From Bradyrhizobium sp. SRS-191 (GTDB taxonomy: Bacteria > Pseudomonadota > Alphaproteobacteria > Rhizobiales > Xanthobacteraceae): DNA of 64,000 nucleotides. Within the stretch, counting starts at the first letter, position 1. Each line of letters starts with the position of its first letter. The translations under genes and the position numbers were made by a program. Under the pieces are notes generated by a model. It saw only the letters and a list, made by a program, of their open reading frames with translations, was not told where the DNA came from and ran no database searches. Below are positions 36,597-44,914 of this stretch, piece after piece. Location of the stretch: positions 62,001 through 126,000 of the forward strand of contig NZ_JANBVS010000004.1 of NCBI RefSeq assembly GCF_024586915.1, given 5' to 3'.

Positions 36597-37319
36597 ATGA
36601 CCAGCGTCAAATACAGGCTGAATGATCCCGGACTGGCGCCGCGCCGGACCAGGATGGACATTCCGGGCTGGGCAGGCGAGCGGCAGCCGCGCGCGAATGG
36701 CTCGCACGAGCAGGTCTGGCACTGCGTGCCGTTCTCCGAGGGCGCGCAATACGGCATCGAGCTGTTCTATCCGTATGATTTCGAGCTGCAGGTCACGACG
36801 CGCGACGGCAAGCTGGAATTGTCGGGCGATTGGGGCGAGCCGCCGAGCCCGAGCCTGCAATGGCCGCCGTTCCGCAATTTCGGCGATGCATTCTACACCT
36901 ATCAGATCCTGCTCGATCTCAAGGTGCCCCCGGGCTTTGCGATTCGCACCGAGCCGCATCCGCGCTTCTACACCGACCGTACCGATACCTGCCCGATCGC
37001 CGTGCCGGCCCTGGTGCGCGGCTTCTGGCCGATGCTGTTCTTCACCGTGTTCAAGGCGCCGGCGGAGGGCCGCACGCACATCTTCCGCTCCGGCGAGCCG
37101 TTCGCGCAGGTGATCGTCATCCCCGAGGAGGCGAACTTCACGGTCGAGCCGATGAGTCCCGACGAGGCCGCCGAGCGCGAGTTGCAGTCCCGCCGCATCC
37201 ATGCCAGCCGTCCCGTGCTCGCCAAGGAGACCGAATGGGTGTCGAGCACCGACACGGTGTTCGACGGCACCTACCGCCATCTGCATCGCGCCGCGAAGGA
37301 GAAAGCGCGCAAATCCTGA
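36597..37319 (+). CDS. Conserved protein of unknown function
   Basis: 240 residues, divergent from mbfA (202 bases between starts) with a good AAGGAG nine bases before the ATG. Notable segments are FSEGAQYGIELFYPYDFELQ, VPALVRGFWPMLFFTVFK and EPFAQVIVIPEEANFTVEPM. It has no signal peptide and no clear membrane helix. The layout is reminiscent of DUF6065-type proteins, but I cannot assign it with confidence. Nothing shows a link to iron other than position next to the mbfA promoter. Confidence 0.8.
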   Translation: MTSVKYRLNDPGLAPRRTRMDIPGWAGERQPRANGSHEQVWHCVPFSEGAQYGIELFYPYDFELQVTTRDGKLELSGDWGEPPSPSLQWPPFRNFGDAFYTYQILLDLKVPPGFAIRTEPHPRFYTDRTDTCPIAVPALVRGFWPMLFFTVFKAPAEGRTHIFRSGEPFAQVIVIPEEANFTVEPMSPDEAAERELQSRRIHASRPVLAKETEWVSSTDTVFDGTYRHLHRAAKEKARKS

Positions 37320-37372
37320 GCAAGCTCAGGCATCGAATTTGATGTCGGACTTTCACTCAACGTTCTCTCCGT

Positions 37373-37458
37373 CGTCATGGCCGGGCTTGTCCCGGCCATC
37401 CACGTAGTCCCTAGCGTGCTGAAAGACGTGGATGGCCGGGACGAGCCCGGCCATGACG
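37373..37458. repeat. Palindromic intergenic element, family B
   Basis: 32-bp arms at 37373-37404 and 37427-37458 are complementary with one mismatch (outer ends CGTCATGGCCGGGC / GCCCGGCCATGACG), centre 22 bases. It lies between converging genes. Confidence 0.87.
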
Positions 37459-37535
37459 GAGAAGCAAACTGACAGGCCCGCTCGTCGCGACAGCCCCGTG
37501 TCCCCATAATGATGAGCTGCCGCCCTAGCCGCATA

Positions 37536-37568
37536 GAAAAAAGGGCACCGACCTCGCGGCCGGCGCCC
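37536..37568 (-). terminator. Rho-independent terminator of the polyhistidine gene
   Basis: On the minus strand the stem GGGCGCCGGCC / GGTCGGTGCCC (imperfect) is followed by TTTTTT at 37537-37542. It lies 24 bases after the stop codon of the gene at 37592. Confidence 0.85.
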
Positions 37569-37591
37569 CTCGAACTGTCACCTCATGACGA

Positions 37592-37975
37592 TCAATAGCG
37601 ATCGTAATACCAGTGGTGATGGTGATGATGGTGGTGGTGATAGTACCGGCGCGGCACCACATACACCCGCGGGCCGTAGCCGTACCCATAGCCGGGGCCA
37701 TAGCCATAGCCGCGCCAGTAGCCATGGTGATGGTGGTGATGATGATGGTGGTGATGGTACCACTGCGCCAGCTGCACCTTCGGCTCGGCCGCCTGAGGCG
37801 CCTGCTCGTCGAGGGCCTGCAGCACTGCGGCTGCATTCGGGATCGGCTCGAGCAGGTCGGCGTAGGAATTGGCCTTCAGCACGTCGGTCGGCGCCGGAGC
37901 CGCTGACGCCTGCCCCGAGCCGAGCGCGCCGACAGCGGCGACCGCGCCAAGCAAGCCTGCGATCTTCTTATCCAT
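37592..37975 (-). CDS. Secreted polyhistidine protein
   Basis: 127 residues from the ATG at 37975, which has AGGAGAAA upstream and a clear signal peptide (GLLGAVAAVGALGSGQASA). The mature half carries two polyhistidine runs, 11 and 9 residues, separated by a Gly/Tyr-rich linker (GYWRGYGYGPGYGYGYGPRV). Such tracts bind transition metals such as Ni, Zn, Cu or Co. There is no cysteine in the mature region. It probably acts in the periplasm or outside as a metal-binding or buffering protein; the metal is unknown. It has its own terminator and sits near mbfA. Confidence 0.85.
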   Translation of the reverse strand: MDKKIAGLLGAVAAVGALGSGQASAAPAPTDVLKANSYADLLEPIPNAAAVLQALDEQAPQAAEPKVQLAQWYHHHHHHHHHHHGYWRGYGYGPGYGYGYGPRVYVVPRRYYHHHHHHHHHWYYDRY

Positions 37976-38073
37976 AAAGCTTTCTCCTGATGGGCATCGC
38001 CCGGATGCCAAAACGTCGCACCCCGAATATTCGTTCCTCGATTCGCCTGATTAGGTCGCAACGGCGTCCGAAA

Positions 38074-39237
38074 TCAGGCTGTCGATTTATTCAGGAACGT
38101 GAACAGGAGCTCGTTGACATGGTCATGTTGCTCCTGCTGCACCCAATGCCCGGCACGATCGATCAGCTCGCACAGGATCATGTTGGTGCACACTCGGGAC
38201 TGCATCGCTTCAAGCACACCGGGCCGTTGGTAGATGCCCCAGTCTTGCAGGCCGGAGATGAATGCAGACGGAACGTCGATGGTGCGATCCGACCAGGTCT
38301 GCAATTCCGCGTCGAACAGACCTGACGTGCCGCAGCGATACCATTGCAGGCCGCCTTGGAAGCCGGTTCGTTCATATTCGGCGGCGTAGACCGCGAGCTC
38401 GCTGTCGGGCAGCCAGCGATTGGCCGCGATCGCCGCGGCGCCAGGCATCTCCTCGGCGACGGTCTCGGCCATGGTCTTGTCGAGATCCATCACGTAGTAG
38501 GTCGGCAGCTTGGCCAGTTCGTCTGCGGTCCATGCTTGAAACGGATATGGCTGGTTGCCCGGCCAGTCGGCGCTCTTGTGGTGATAGTAGGCGCGCAGGA
38601 AGTCACGCAGGCCCTGCGATGCGCGATGCATGTCGGCGTTGGCCTCGCGCGTGGAGTAGTAGGGCTGATAGTGCTTGCGCGGCCGCGGCAGCGCCGCGAG
38701 CTCGCGATGCACGGGATCATCGGTCGGAACGAGCGGTTGATCCGCGATGCCGAACGGTGCCGCCGGTGGACCCGGGAACGGCGCGCTCATCATCACCACG
38801 GATCGAAAGACATCGGGGCGGATCAGCGCGCACCACGCCGCGACCGGGCTGCCGAAATCGTGGCCGATGACAGCAGCGACATGGCGATGGCCGAAGGCGT
38901 AGACGACACCGAGCGCGTCGCGCACCAGATTGGTGAAGCGGAACGGCGCGAGGTCGCCATCATAGTCGGCGCTCCAGCCGGTGGTCCGGCCATAGCCGCG
39001 CTGGTCAGGCGCCAGCACGTGATAGCCGGCCGCCGCCAGCGCCGGCATCACCTTGCGCCAGCTATAGGCGAGCTCGGGAAAGCCGTGCAGCAGCAGCACG
39101 CACGGCCGGTCGGGCGTTTCGAAGCCGGCTTCGAGCACGTGCATCCGCAGGCCGTTGATACCGTCGACGTGGCGGGAGCGGATCGAGGGCGGAAGGGGGA
39201 GAGGGGGAAGTGCTGGAAGTGGGGAGGAGGAGGTCAT
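38074..39237 (-). CDS. Alpha/beta hydrolase, epoxide-hydrolase-like
   Basis: 387 residues. The oxyanion motif HGFPE is at 51-55, the nucleophile Asp127 lies in VIGHDFGSPVAAW, and a C-terminal His lies in RAGHWVQQEQ, giving a Asp-His-Asp triad typical of epoxide hydrolases. Tyrosine-rich lid segments (KHYQPYYSTRE, FLRAYYHHK) could supply the epoxide-activating tyrosines. The ATG at 39237 is preferred because GAGGG lies eight bases upstream; an ATG at 39249 also exists. The substrate is not known. The next minus-strand gene upstream is an acyl-CoA ligase, separated by a repeat. Confidence 0.88.
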   Translation of the reverse strand: MTSSSPLPALPPLPLPPSIRSRHVDGINGLRMHVLEAGFETPDRPCVLLLHGFPELAYSWRKVMPALAAAGYHVLAPDQRGYGRTTGWSADYDGDLAPFRFTNLVRDALGVVYAFGHRHVAAVIGHDFGSPVAAWCALIRPDVFRSVVMMSAPFPGPPAAPFGIADQPLVPTDDPVHRELAALPRPRKHYQPYYSTREANADMHRASQGLRDFLRAYYHHKSADWPGNQPYPFQAWTADELAKLPTYYVMDLDKTMAETVAEEMPGAAAIAANRWLPDSELAVYAAEYERTGFQGGLQWYRCGTSGLFDAELQTWSDRTIDVPSAFISGLQDWGIYQRPGVLEAMQSRVCTNMILCELIDRAGHWVQQEQHDHVNELLFTFLNKSTA

Positions 39238-39252
39238 CGCGGCCCTCATCAG

Positions 39253-39374
39253 TGTCGTCCCGGCGAACGCCGGGACCCATAACCACAGGACGCTGTGTTA
39301 AGGCTTGCTGGTAGCTCCAGCCTTCGCAAAACTCGGGACGGCGGCTATGGGTCCCGGCTCAAGGCCGGGACGAC
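39253..39374. repeat. Palindromic intergenic element, family A
   Basis: Outer arms TGTCGTCCCGGC and GCCGGGACGACA, inner GGGACCCATAACC and CTATGGGTCCCGG. It separates the epoxide-hydrolase-like gene and the acyl-CoA ligase gene. Confidence 0.85.
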
Positions 39375-39387
39375 AGCTTGGTTAGTG

Positions 39388-40923
39388 CTACGCTGCGCCC
39401 TTCTTCGGCCAGTAGCGCTCGCGCAAATGACGCTTGACCAGCTTCCCCGTCGGCGTGCGCGGCAGCTCGGGCTCGAAGTCGATCGAGCGCGGGCATTTGA
39501 TCGGCGACAAATGCTGGCGGCAGAACAGCATCAGCTGCTCCTCGAGTGCCTTCCCGGCGCGCGCCATGTCGTGCGGCTGAACGACGGCCTTGACCTCCTC
39601 GCCCATCTCCTCGTTCGGCACGCCGAACACGGCGACGTCGGCGACGTCAGGATGGGTGATGAGCACGTCCTCGGTCTCCTGCGGGTAGATGTTCACGCCG
39701 CCGGAGATGATCATGTAGGACTTGCGGTCGGTGAGGTAGAGGAAGCCGTCAGCGTCGAGATAGCCGACATCGCCGAGCGTCGACCAGCCCTTGTCGTTGT
39801 AGGCGCGCTTCGTCTTCTCCGGATCGTTGTGATAGGAGAACACCGGCGCGTCGGCGAAATAGACCGTGCCGATCTCGCCGGTCGGCATCTCCTGATCATC
39901 CTCGCCGAGGATCTTGATCTTGCCGACCACGGCGCGGCCGACGCTGCCGCGATGCTCCAGCCACTGCTTCGAGGTGCAGACGGTGACGCCGTTGCCTTCC
40001 GACCCGGCGTAGTACTCGATCAGGATCGGACCCCACCACTCGATCATCCTGGCCTTGACATCGACCGGGCAGGGCGCCGCGGCATGGATCGCGCCCTTCA
40101 AGGTCGAGACGTCGTACTGCTTGCGGACGTCCTCCGGCAGCTTGAGCATGCGCACGAACATCGTCGGCACCAGCTGCGACTGCGTGATCTTGTATTTTTC
40201 GACGAGCTTCAGGAACTCCTCGGCGTCGAAATGCTCCATGATGATCGAGGTGCCGCCGAGCGTGATCGCCATCATGTTGAAGCGCAATGGCGCTGCATGA
40301 TAGAGCGGCGCCGGCGACAGGTAGATGCTCTCGGCGTTCATGCCGCACATGTCGGCGCAGAGCACGCGCAGGAACTGGTTGGGCTGGTCGATCGGATTGC
40401 CTTCGAAATCCTTCTTGATGCCCTTGGGACGTCCGGTCGTGCCCGATGAATACAGCATGTCGTAGCCCGCGACCTGGTCGGCGATCGGCGTTGTCGGCTG
40501 CGCGCCGGCCTCCTTGTCCCAGCAGCGGAAGCCGGGCTCGGGCTCGTCGACCATGAAGAACAGCGGGCCGTCGGCGGTCACGAGATCGCGCACCTGCTCG
40601 GCGCATTTCGGCGAGGTGATGAAGACCTTGGCGCCGCAATCCCTGATGATGTAGGCGATCTCGTCCTTCGTCAGATAGCGGCTGATCGCGGTATAGTAGA
40701 GGCCGGAGCGCTGCGCGGCCCAGGCGATCTCCATGAAGGCGAGCCGGTTCTCCATCAGGAAGGCAACGTGATCGCCGGCCTTCAGGCCCAGCGCACGGAA
40801 CAGGTGGGCGCCCTGGTTGGAGAGCTCGTCGAGCTCGCGATAGGTGATGGCCTTGCCGGTCCCCGCCATCTGGTAGGCGATCTTATCGGGATGGCTCCGG
40901 GCGTGAATGGAGGGGTGGGTCAT
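39388..40923 (-). CDS. Fatty-acyl-CoA ligase (AMP-binding)
   Basis: 511 residues. ANL family motifs: A3/P-loop YSSGTTGRPKGI, A5-type YYAGSEGNG, TLGDVGYLDADGFLYLTDR with hinge DRKSYMIISGGVNIYPQE, and the C-terminal lysine in PRTPTGKLVKRHLRERY. This is a complete acid:CoA ligase, forming acyl-AMP and then acyl-CoA. The ATG at 40923 is chosen because it gives the family N-terminus; upstream sequence is the repeat. With the thiolase upstream it forms a minus-strand acyl-CoA unit, although a repeat lies between them. Substrate chain is unknown. Confidence 0.93.
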   Translation of the reverse strand: MTHPSIHARSHPDKIAYQMAGTGKAITYRELDELSNQGAHLFRALGLKAGDHVAFLMENRLAFMEIAWAAQRSGLYYTAISRYLTKDEIAYIIRDCGAKVFITSPKCAEQVRDLVTADGPLFFMVDEPEPGFRCWDKEAGAQPTTPIADQVAGYDMLYSSGTTGRPKGIKKDFEGNPIDQPNQFLRVLCADMCGMNAESIYLSPAPLYHAAPLRFNMMAITLGGTSIIMEHFDAEEFLKLVEKYKITQSQLVPTMFVRMLKLPEDVRKQYDVSTLKGAIHAAAPCPVDVKARMIEWWGPILIEYYAGSEGNGVTVCTSKQWLEHRGSVGRAVVGKIKILGEDDQEMPTGEIGTVYFADAPVFSYHNDPEKTKRAYNDKGWSTLGDVGYLDADGFLYLTDRKSYMIISGGVNIYPQETEDVLITHPDVADVAVFGVPNEEMGEEVKAVVQPHDMARAGKALEEQLMLFCRQHLSPIKCPRSIDFEPELPRTPTGKLVKRHLRERYWPKKGAA

Positions 40924-40951
40924 GAGGGGCTCACCGCTGATCAGGGAAAGA

Positions 40952-41078
40952 GGTGTCGTCCCGGCCTTGAGCCGGGACCCATAACCACAGGAGGCTGTGG
41001 TGGGAGCGAGCTGTGGCTCCAGCTCGCCCAACATTTAATTCGGTGGTTATGGGTCCCCGCGTTCGCGGGGACGACACC
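40952..41078. repeat. Palindromic intergenic element, family A
   Basis: Outer arms GGTGTCGTCCCGG and CGGGGACGACACC, with inner GGGACCCATAACC and GGTTATGGGTCCC. Confidence 0.85.
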
Positions 41079-41094
41079 ATTGGTGGCGCGAGAT

Positions 41095-42267
41095 CTAGAG
41101 TCTCTCGAGGATCGTCACGTTGGCCATGCCGCCGCCTTCGCACATGGTCTGCAGGCCATAGCGCTTGTTGCGGGCGTTCAGCGCGTGCAGCAGCGTGGTC
41201 ATCAGCTTGGTGCCGGAGCCGCCGAGCGGGTGGCCGAGCGCGATCGCGCCGCCATTGACGTTGAGCCTGCTCGGGTCGGCGCCGGTGCTCTTCAGCCACG
41301 CGGTCGGTACCGAGGCGAAGGCCTCGTTGACCTCGTAAAGATCGATGTCGTCGATCGACATGCCGGACTTCTGCAGCGCGCGCTGCGTCGCCGGCAGCGG
41401 CGCTTCCAGCATGATCACGGGATCGCCGCCCATCATGGTCATGTGGTGCACGCGTGCCAGTGGCTTGACGCCGAGCGACTTCAGGCCGCGCTCGTTCACG
41501 ACCATCACGCCCGAGGCGCCGTCGCAGATCTGGCTGGCGGAAGCCGCCGTCAGCTTGCCGTTCTCGGCGATCAGCTTGACGCCCTTGATGCCGTCGAGGC
41601 TGACGTCGAAGCGGATGCCCTCGTCGATATGGTGGACGTCGGTCGAGCCGTCCGCGCGGGTGATCTCGAGCGGGATGATCTCGTCCTTGAAGTGGCCTGC
41701 TTGCGTCGCGGCGATCGCGCGCTGATGGCTGTGATAGGCGTATTCGTCGAGCTCATCCTTCGAGAGCCCGTACTTCTCCGCCATCATCTCCGCGCCGGTG
41801 AACTGGCTGAACTGGATGTTCGGATAGCGGCTCTCCATGTTCGGGCTCTTGTAGTGCCCGAAGCCGTTCTTGGCCGGCAAAGTGGAGGAGAGACCCATCG
41901 GCACGCGGGTCATCGACTCCACGCCCGCGGCGATCACAACGTCCATCGCACCGGACATCACCGCCTGCGCGGCGAAATGCAGCGCCTGCTGCGACGAACC
42001 GCACTGGCGATCGATCGAGGTGCCCGGGACGCTCTCCGGCAGCTTCGAGGCCAGCACTGCGTTTCGCGCGATGTTGGTGGACTGTTCGCCGGTCTGCATG
42101 ACGCAGCCCATGATCACGTCCTCGACCTGATCAGGCGCGGCGCCGGAGCGCTCGACCAGCGCATCCAGCACCTTCGCCGCCAGATCCGCCGGATGCCAGC
42201 CGGCCAGACGGCCGCCCTTGCGGCCGCCGGCCGTGCGCGCAGCCGCGACGATATAGGCTTCCGCCAT
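41095..42267 (-). CDS. Acetyl-CoA acetyltransferase (thiolase)
   Basis: 390 residues. The catalytic cysteine Cys89 lies in DRQCGSSQQALH, the histidine His346 in ALGHPLGGSG, and the second cysteine Cys376 in CEGGGMANV. The order and spacing are those of degradative or biosynthetic thiolases. GGGAGG lies eight bases before the ATG. Its promoter is overlapped by a palindrome facing the tetR gene. It cleaves 3-ketoacyl-CoA with CoA, the last step of a beta-oxidation-type pathway encoded on both sides of the intergenic region. Confidence 0.95.
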   Translation of the reverse strand: MAEAYIVAAARTAGGRKGGRLAGWHPADLAAKVLDALVERSGAAPDQVEDVIMGCVMQTGEQSTNIARNAVLASKLPESVPGTSIDRQCGSSQQALHFAAQAVMSGAMDVVIAAGVESMTRVPMGLSSTLPAKNGFGHYKSPNMESRYPNIQFSQFTGAEMMAEKYGLSKDELDEYAYHSHQRAIAATQAGHFKDEIIPLEITRADGSTDVHHIDEGIRFDVSLDGIKGVKLIAENGKLTAASASQICDGASGVMVVNERGLKSLGVKPLARVHHMTMMGGDPVIMLEAPLPATQRALQKSGMSIDDIDLYEVNEAFASVPTAWLKSTGADPSRLNVNGGAIALGHPLGGSGTKLMTTLLHALNARNKRYGLQTMCEGGGMANVTILERL

Positions 42268-42306
42268 GAGGTTTCCTCCCTAGACTTGGTTCGTTGATTG
42301 AGGGGG

Positions 42307-42338
42307 ATTTAAATGCGCGATTGAGCTTTAGTCAATCG
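42307..42338 (-). promoter_or_regulatory. Thiolase promoter overlapped by a candidate TetR operator
   Basis: On the minus strand, -35 TTGACT (42330-42335) and -10 TTAAAT (42307-42312) are 17 bases apart. A perfect inverted repeat, CGATTGA (42318-42324) and TCAATCG (42332-42338) around seven bases, covers the -35 box. It lies between the divergent thiolase and tetR genes, the expected place for a TetR operator. Confidence 0.7.
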
Positions 42339-42393
42339 ATCAATTAACTCTTGAGATCGACTTCGGCTTCGGCTTATCTGGCCCCAACAACCG

Positions 42394-43065
42394 ATGGGAA
42401 ACGCTTTGGGACCTCAGCTGCAGAACAGCGCGCCGGAGAAGCTTGCCGTGGGGCGGAATGCCACCGCGGAAAAGCTCCTCGATGCCGCCAGCGAGCTGAT
42501 GATCGCGAGGTCCTCGATCGAGATCTCGCTCAGCGACATCGCCCAGAAGTCCGGCTCGAATGCCGCGCTGGTGAAATATCATTTCGGCAACAAGGATGGC
42601 CTGCTGCTGGCGCTGCTCGCGCGCGACGCGGCGACCGAGGTTGCCAACCTCGAATATCTGCTGGCGCAGCCGCTGCCGCCGACGGCCAAGCTGAAGCTGC
42701 ACATCAGCGGCATCATCCGCGCCTATCACCGGTTTCCCTACATGAACCGGCTGATCCATTATCTCCTGCACGAGAGCACCGCCGAGGCCGCCGACGAGGT
42801 GTCGAAGTTCTTCGTCGCGCCGCTGCTGGAATTCCATCGGCGGCTGATCGAAGAGGGCATTGCCAAGGGCGAGTTTCGGGTCGTCGATCCCGTGCTGTTC
42901 TACACCAGCCTGATCGGCGCCTGCGATCACCTGTTCTTCGGCCGCCATGCGATGTCGCGTGCGATCGGCGTCGGCCCTGTCACCGATGAAGTTTGCCGCC
43001 AGTACATCGCCCATATGGAGGCGCTGATCTGCGGCGGGATATTGAAACGGGCGAATGGCGCATAG
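42394..43065 (+). CDS. TetR-family transcriptional regulator
   Basis: 223 residues. The N-terminal helix-turn-helix (residues 20-70) reads ATAEKLLDAASELM, then LSDIAQKSGSNAALVKYHFGNKDGLLLAL, the TetR signature. The remaining ligand domain has LIHYLLHESTAEAADEV. Located between two oppositely transcribed acyl-CoA gene sets, with a palindrome at the thiolase promoter. Such regulators commonly bind acyl-CoA and repress beta-oxidation genes; that is inference here. No clear Shine-Dalgarno precedes the ATG. Confidence 0.92.
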   Translation: MGNALGPQLQNSAPEKLAVGRNATAEKLLDAASELMIARSSIEISLSDIAQKSGSNAALVKYHFGNKDGLLLALLARDAATEVANLEYLLAQPLPPTAKLKLHISGIIRAYHRFPYMNRLIHYLLHESTAEAADEVSKFFVAPLLEFHRRLIEEGIAKGEFRVVDPVLFYTSLIGACDHLFFGRHAMSRAIGVGPVTDEVCRQYIAHMEALICGGILKRANGA

Positions 43066-43124
43066 GGAATAGCGAGGTGGGCACCCGTTCTTCGCCATTC
43101 GCTACTCCCTATTCGCCATTCGCC
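43050..43124. repeat. Inverted repeat between tetR and SDR
   Basis: 26-bp arms at 43050-43075 and 43099-43124 (GGCGAATGGCGCATAGGGAA / the complement TTCGCTACTCCCTATTCGCC at the other end) have two mismatches. The left arm overlaps the end of tetR. It is unlike the A-E families and could act as a terminator or mRNA hairpin. Confidence 0.7.
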
Positions 43125-43151
43125 AACAACAACAAACGGAGGAAACGCACC

Positions 43152-43910
43152 ATGCAACTCAACAACGTTGCCGTTCTCATCACCGGCGGTGGCTCGGGTC
43201 TCGGCGCCGCCACAGCGCGCGCGATGGCGGCCAAGGGCGCCAAGATCGCCGTGCTCGATCAGAGCCTGGAGAATGCCGAGAAGGTCGCCGCCGAGCTCAA
43301 CGGCGTCGCTCTCCATGCCGACGTCACCAATGAGGATCAGGTCAAGGCCGGCATCGCCAAGGCCGAGGCCGCGCACGGCATCGCCCGCGTGCTGGTGAAC
43401 TGCGCCGGCATCGGCGGCTCGCAGCGCATCGTCGGCAAGGACGGCGTCTATCCGCTGGCGAAGTTCGCGCGCATCATCAACGTCAACCTGATCGGCACCT
43501 TCAACGTGCTGCGGCTGTTTGCCGAGCGCCTCGTCACCGCCGAGCCTGTTGGCGAGGAGCGCGGCGTCGCGATCAACACCGCCAGCGTCGCGGCCTATGA
43601 AGGCCAGATCGGCCAGATCGCCTATTCGGCCTCGAAGGGTGGTGTCGTCGGCCTGACCCTGCCAGCCGCGCGCGATCTCGCCAGCCAGAAGATCCGCGTC
43701 AACACCATCGCGCCCGGCCTGTTCCTGACGCCGCTGCTGATGGGACTGAACGAAGAAGCGCGCAAGAGCCTGGGCGCCCAGGTGCCGCATCCGGCCCGGC
43801 TCGGCGACGCCTCCGAGTACGGCAACCTCGCCGTCCACATCGTCGAGAATCCGATGCTGAACGGCGAGACCATCCGCCTCGACGGCGCCATCCGCATGGC
43901 CCCGCGCTAG
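43152..43910 (+). CDS. SDR dehydrogenase, 3-hydroxyacyl-CoA dehydrogenase type II-like
   Basis: 252 residues. Cofactor motif TGGGSGLGAATA (11-22), NCAG near 86-90, and active-site YSASK (Tyr about 165, Lys about 169) are intact. The sequence pattern, with ALHADVTNEDQV and INTASVAAYEGQIGQIAYSASK, matches human HSD17B10-type 3-hydroxyacyl-CoA dehydrogenases. GGAGGAAA lies just before the ATG at 43152, which excludes a longer frame start. It would oxidise a 3-hydroxyacyl-CoA to the 3-keto form using NAD. Confidence 0.93.
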   Translation: MQLNNVAVLITGGGSGLGAATARAMAAKGAKIAVLDQSLENAEKVAAELNGVALHADVTNEDQVKAGIAKAEAAHGIARVLVNCAGIGGSQRIVGKDGVYPLAKFARIINVNLIGTFNVLRLFAERLVTAEPVGEERGVAINTASVAAYEGQIGQIAYSASKGGVVGLTLPAARDLASQKIRVNTIAPGLFLTPLLMGLNEEARKSLGAQVPHPARLGDASEYGNLAVHIVENPMLNGETIRLDGAIRMAPR

Positions 43911-43924
43911 GCGGCATTCTCCGC

Positions 43925-44046
43925 TGTCGTCCCGGCCCTGAGCCGGGACCCATACTCCGCGGCGTCTGTGAGAGGCACTCTGGCAGACGCCGCGCTCTAA
44001 CCAATCAGGCCGGTGGCTATGGATCCCGGCGTTCGCCGGGATGACA
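43925..44046. repeat. Palindromic intergenic element, family A
   Basis: Outer arms TGTCGTCCCGG and CCGGGATGACA, inner GGGACCCATA and CTATGGATCCCGG, with one or two mismatches. Confidence 0.83.
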
Positions 44047-44066
44047 CTGAGGCTGGAGCGCGCGCC

Positions 44067-44873
44067 ATGTCCCAACCGCTGCTGATCGAACACGACAATG
44101 GTGTCGACCGGGTGACGCTCAATCGTCCGGAGAGCCTGAATGCGCTCGACCCGGCCTTGATCGACGCGCTCAACACCTATTTCGAAAGCCTGCAGCGCAA
44201 CCGCACCACGCGGGTCGTCGTGCTCAGGGGCGCCGGCAAGAATTTCTGCGCAGGGCTCGATCTGAAGGCCGCGATGCAGCGGCGCGGCGGCGCCAATGAG
44301 CCGCCGAGCGTGACCGAGTCCCTGGATTCGCAGCGTCGCATCGCCGACATCGTGATGCTGATGCGGCGCTGTCCGCAGCCGATCATCGCACTGGTGCAGG
44401 GCGCAGCCGCCGGCGGCGGCTTCGCGCTGGCGCTCGCGGCCGATATCCGCATCGCCAGCCGCTCGGCGCGGATGAACTGTGCCTTCATCAAGCTTGGCCT
44501 GGGGGGCTGCGACATCGGCACCAGCTACTTCCTGCCGCGCCTCGTCGGCGTCTCCGTCGCATCGGAGCTGATCCTCACCGGCCGCTTCATCGGCGCCGAG
44601 CGCGCGCTCATGGTCGGCCTGGTGTCGGAGATCGTCGAGGACGATATGCTCGACAACGCGGCCGCGCCGTTCGTCGACGCGATGATGACGGCCTCGCCGG
44701 TCGGACTTCGACTGTCGAAGGAATGTCTCAACGTGAGCGTCGATGCGTCGTCGATCGAAGCCGTGATCGCGATGGAAGATCGCAACCAGGTGCTGTGCAG
44801 CCGCTCGGACGATTTCAAGGAAGGCATTGCGGCCTTCCTCGAGAAGCGTAAGCCGGTCTATACCAACCGCTAG
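44067..44873 (+). CDS. Enoyl-CoA hydratase/isomerase-family protein, atypical active site
   Basis: 268 residues with the crotonase fold (NRPESLNALDPALIDAL, FCAGLDLKA oxyanion-hole loop, QGAAAGGGFALALAADIRIAS). The classical hydratase glutamates are not at their usual sites: GGGFALALA replaces the GGGCELAM type, and LGLGGCDIGTSYFLPRL replaces PELGLGxxPGxGG. An Asp in GGCDIG could act instead, as in dienoyl-CoA isomerases. The ATG at 44067 is chosen for the family N-terminus and a GGAG eight bases upstream. It belongs to the acyl-CoA island. Exact reaction is uncertain. Confidence 0.88.
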   Translation: MSQPLLIEHDNGVDRVTLNRPESLNALDPALIDALNTYFESLQRNRTTRVVVLRGAGKNFCAGLDLKAAMQRRGGANEPPSVTESLDSQRRIADIVMLMRRCPQPIIALVQGAAAGGGFALALAADIRIASRSARMNCAFIKLGLGGCDIGTSYFLPRLVGVSVASELILTGRFIGAERALMVGLVSEIVEDDMLDNAAAPFVDAMMTASPVGLRLSKECLNVSVDASSIEAVIAMEDRNQVLCSRSDDFKEGIAAFLEKRKPVYTNR

Positions 44874-44914
44874 ATATCAAGATCCGTAAAGGACGATATT
44901 TCGGGAGACGCAAA

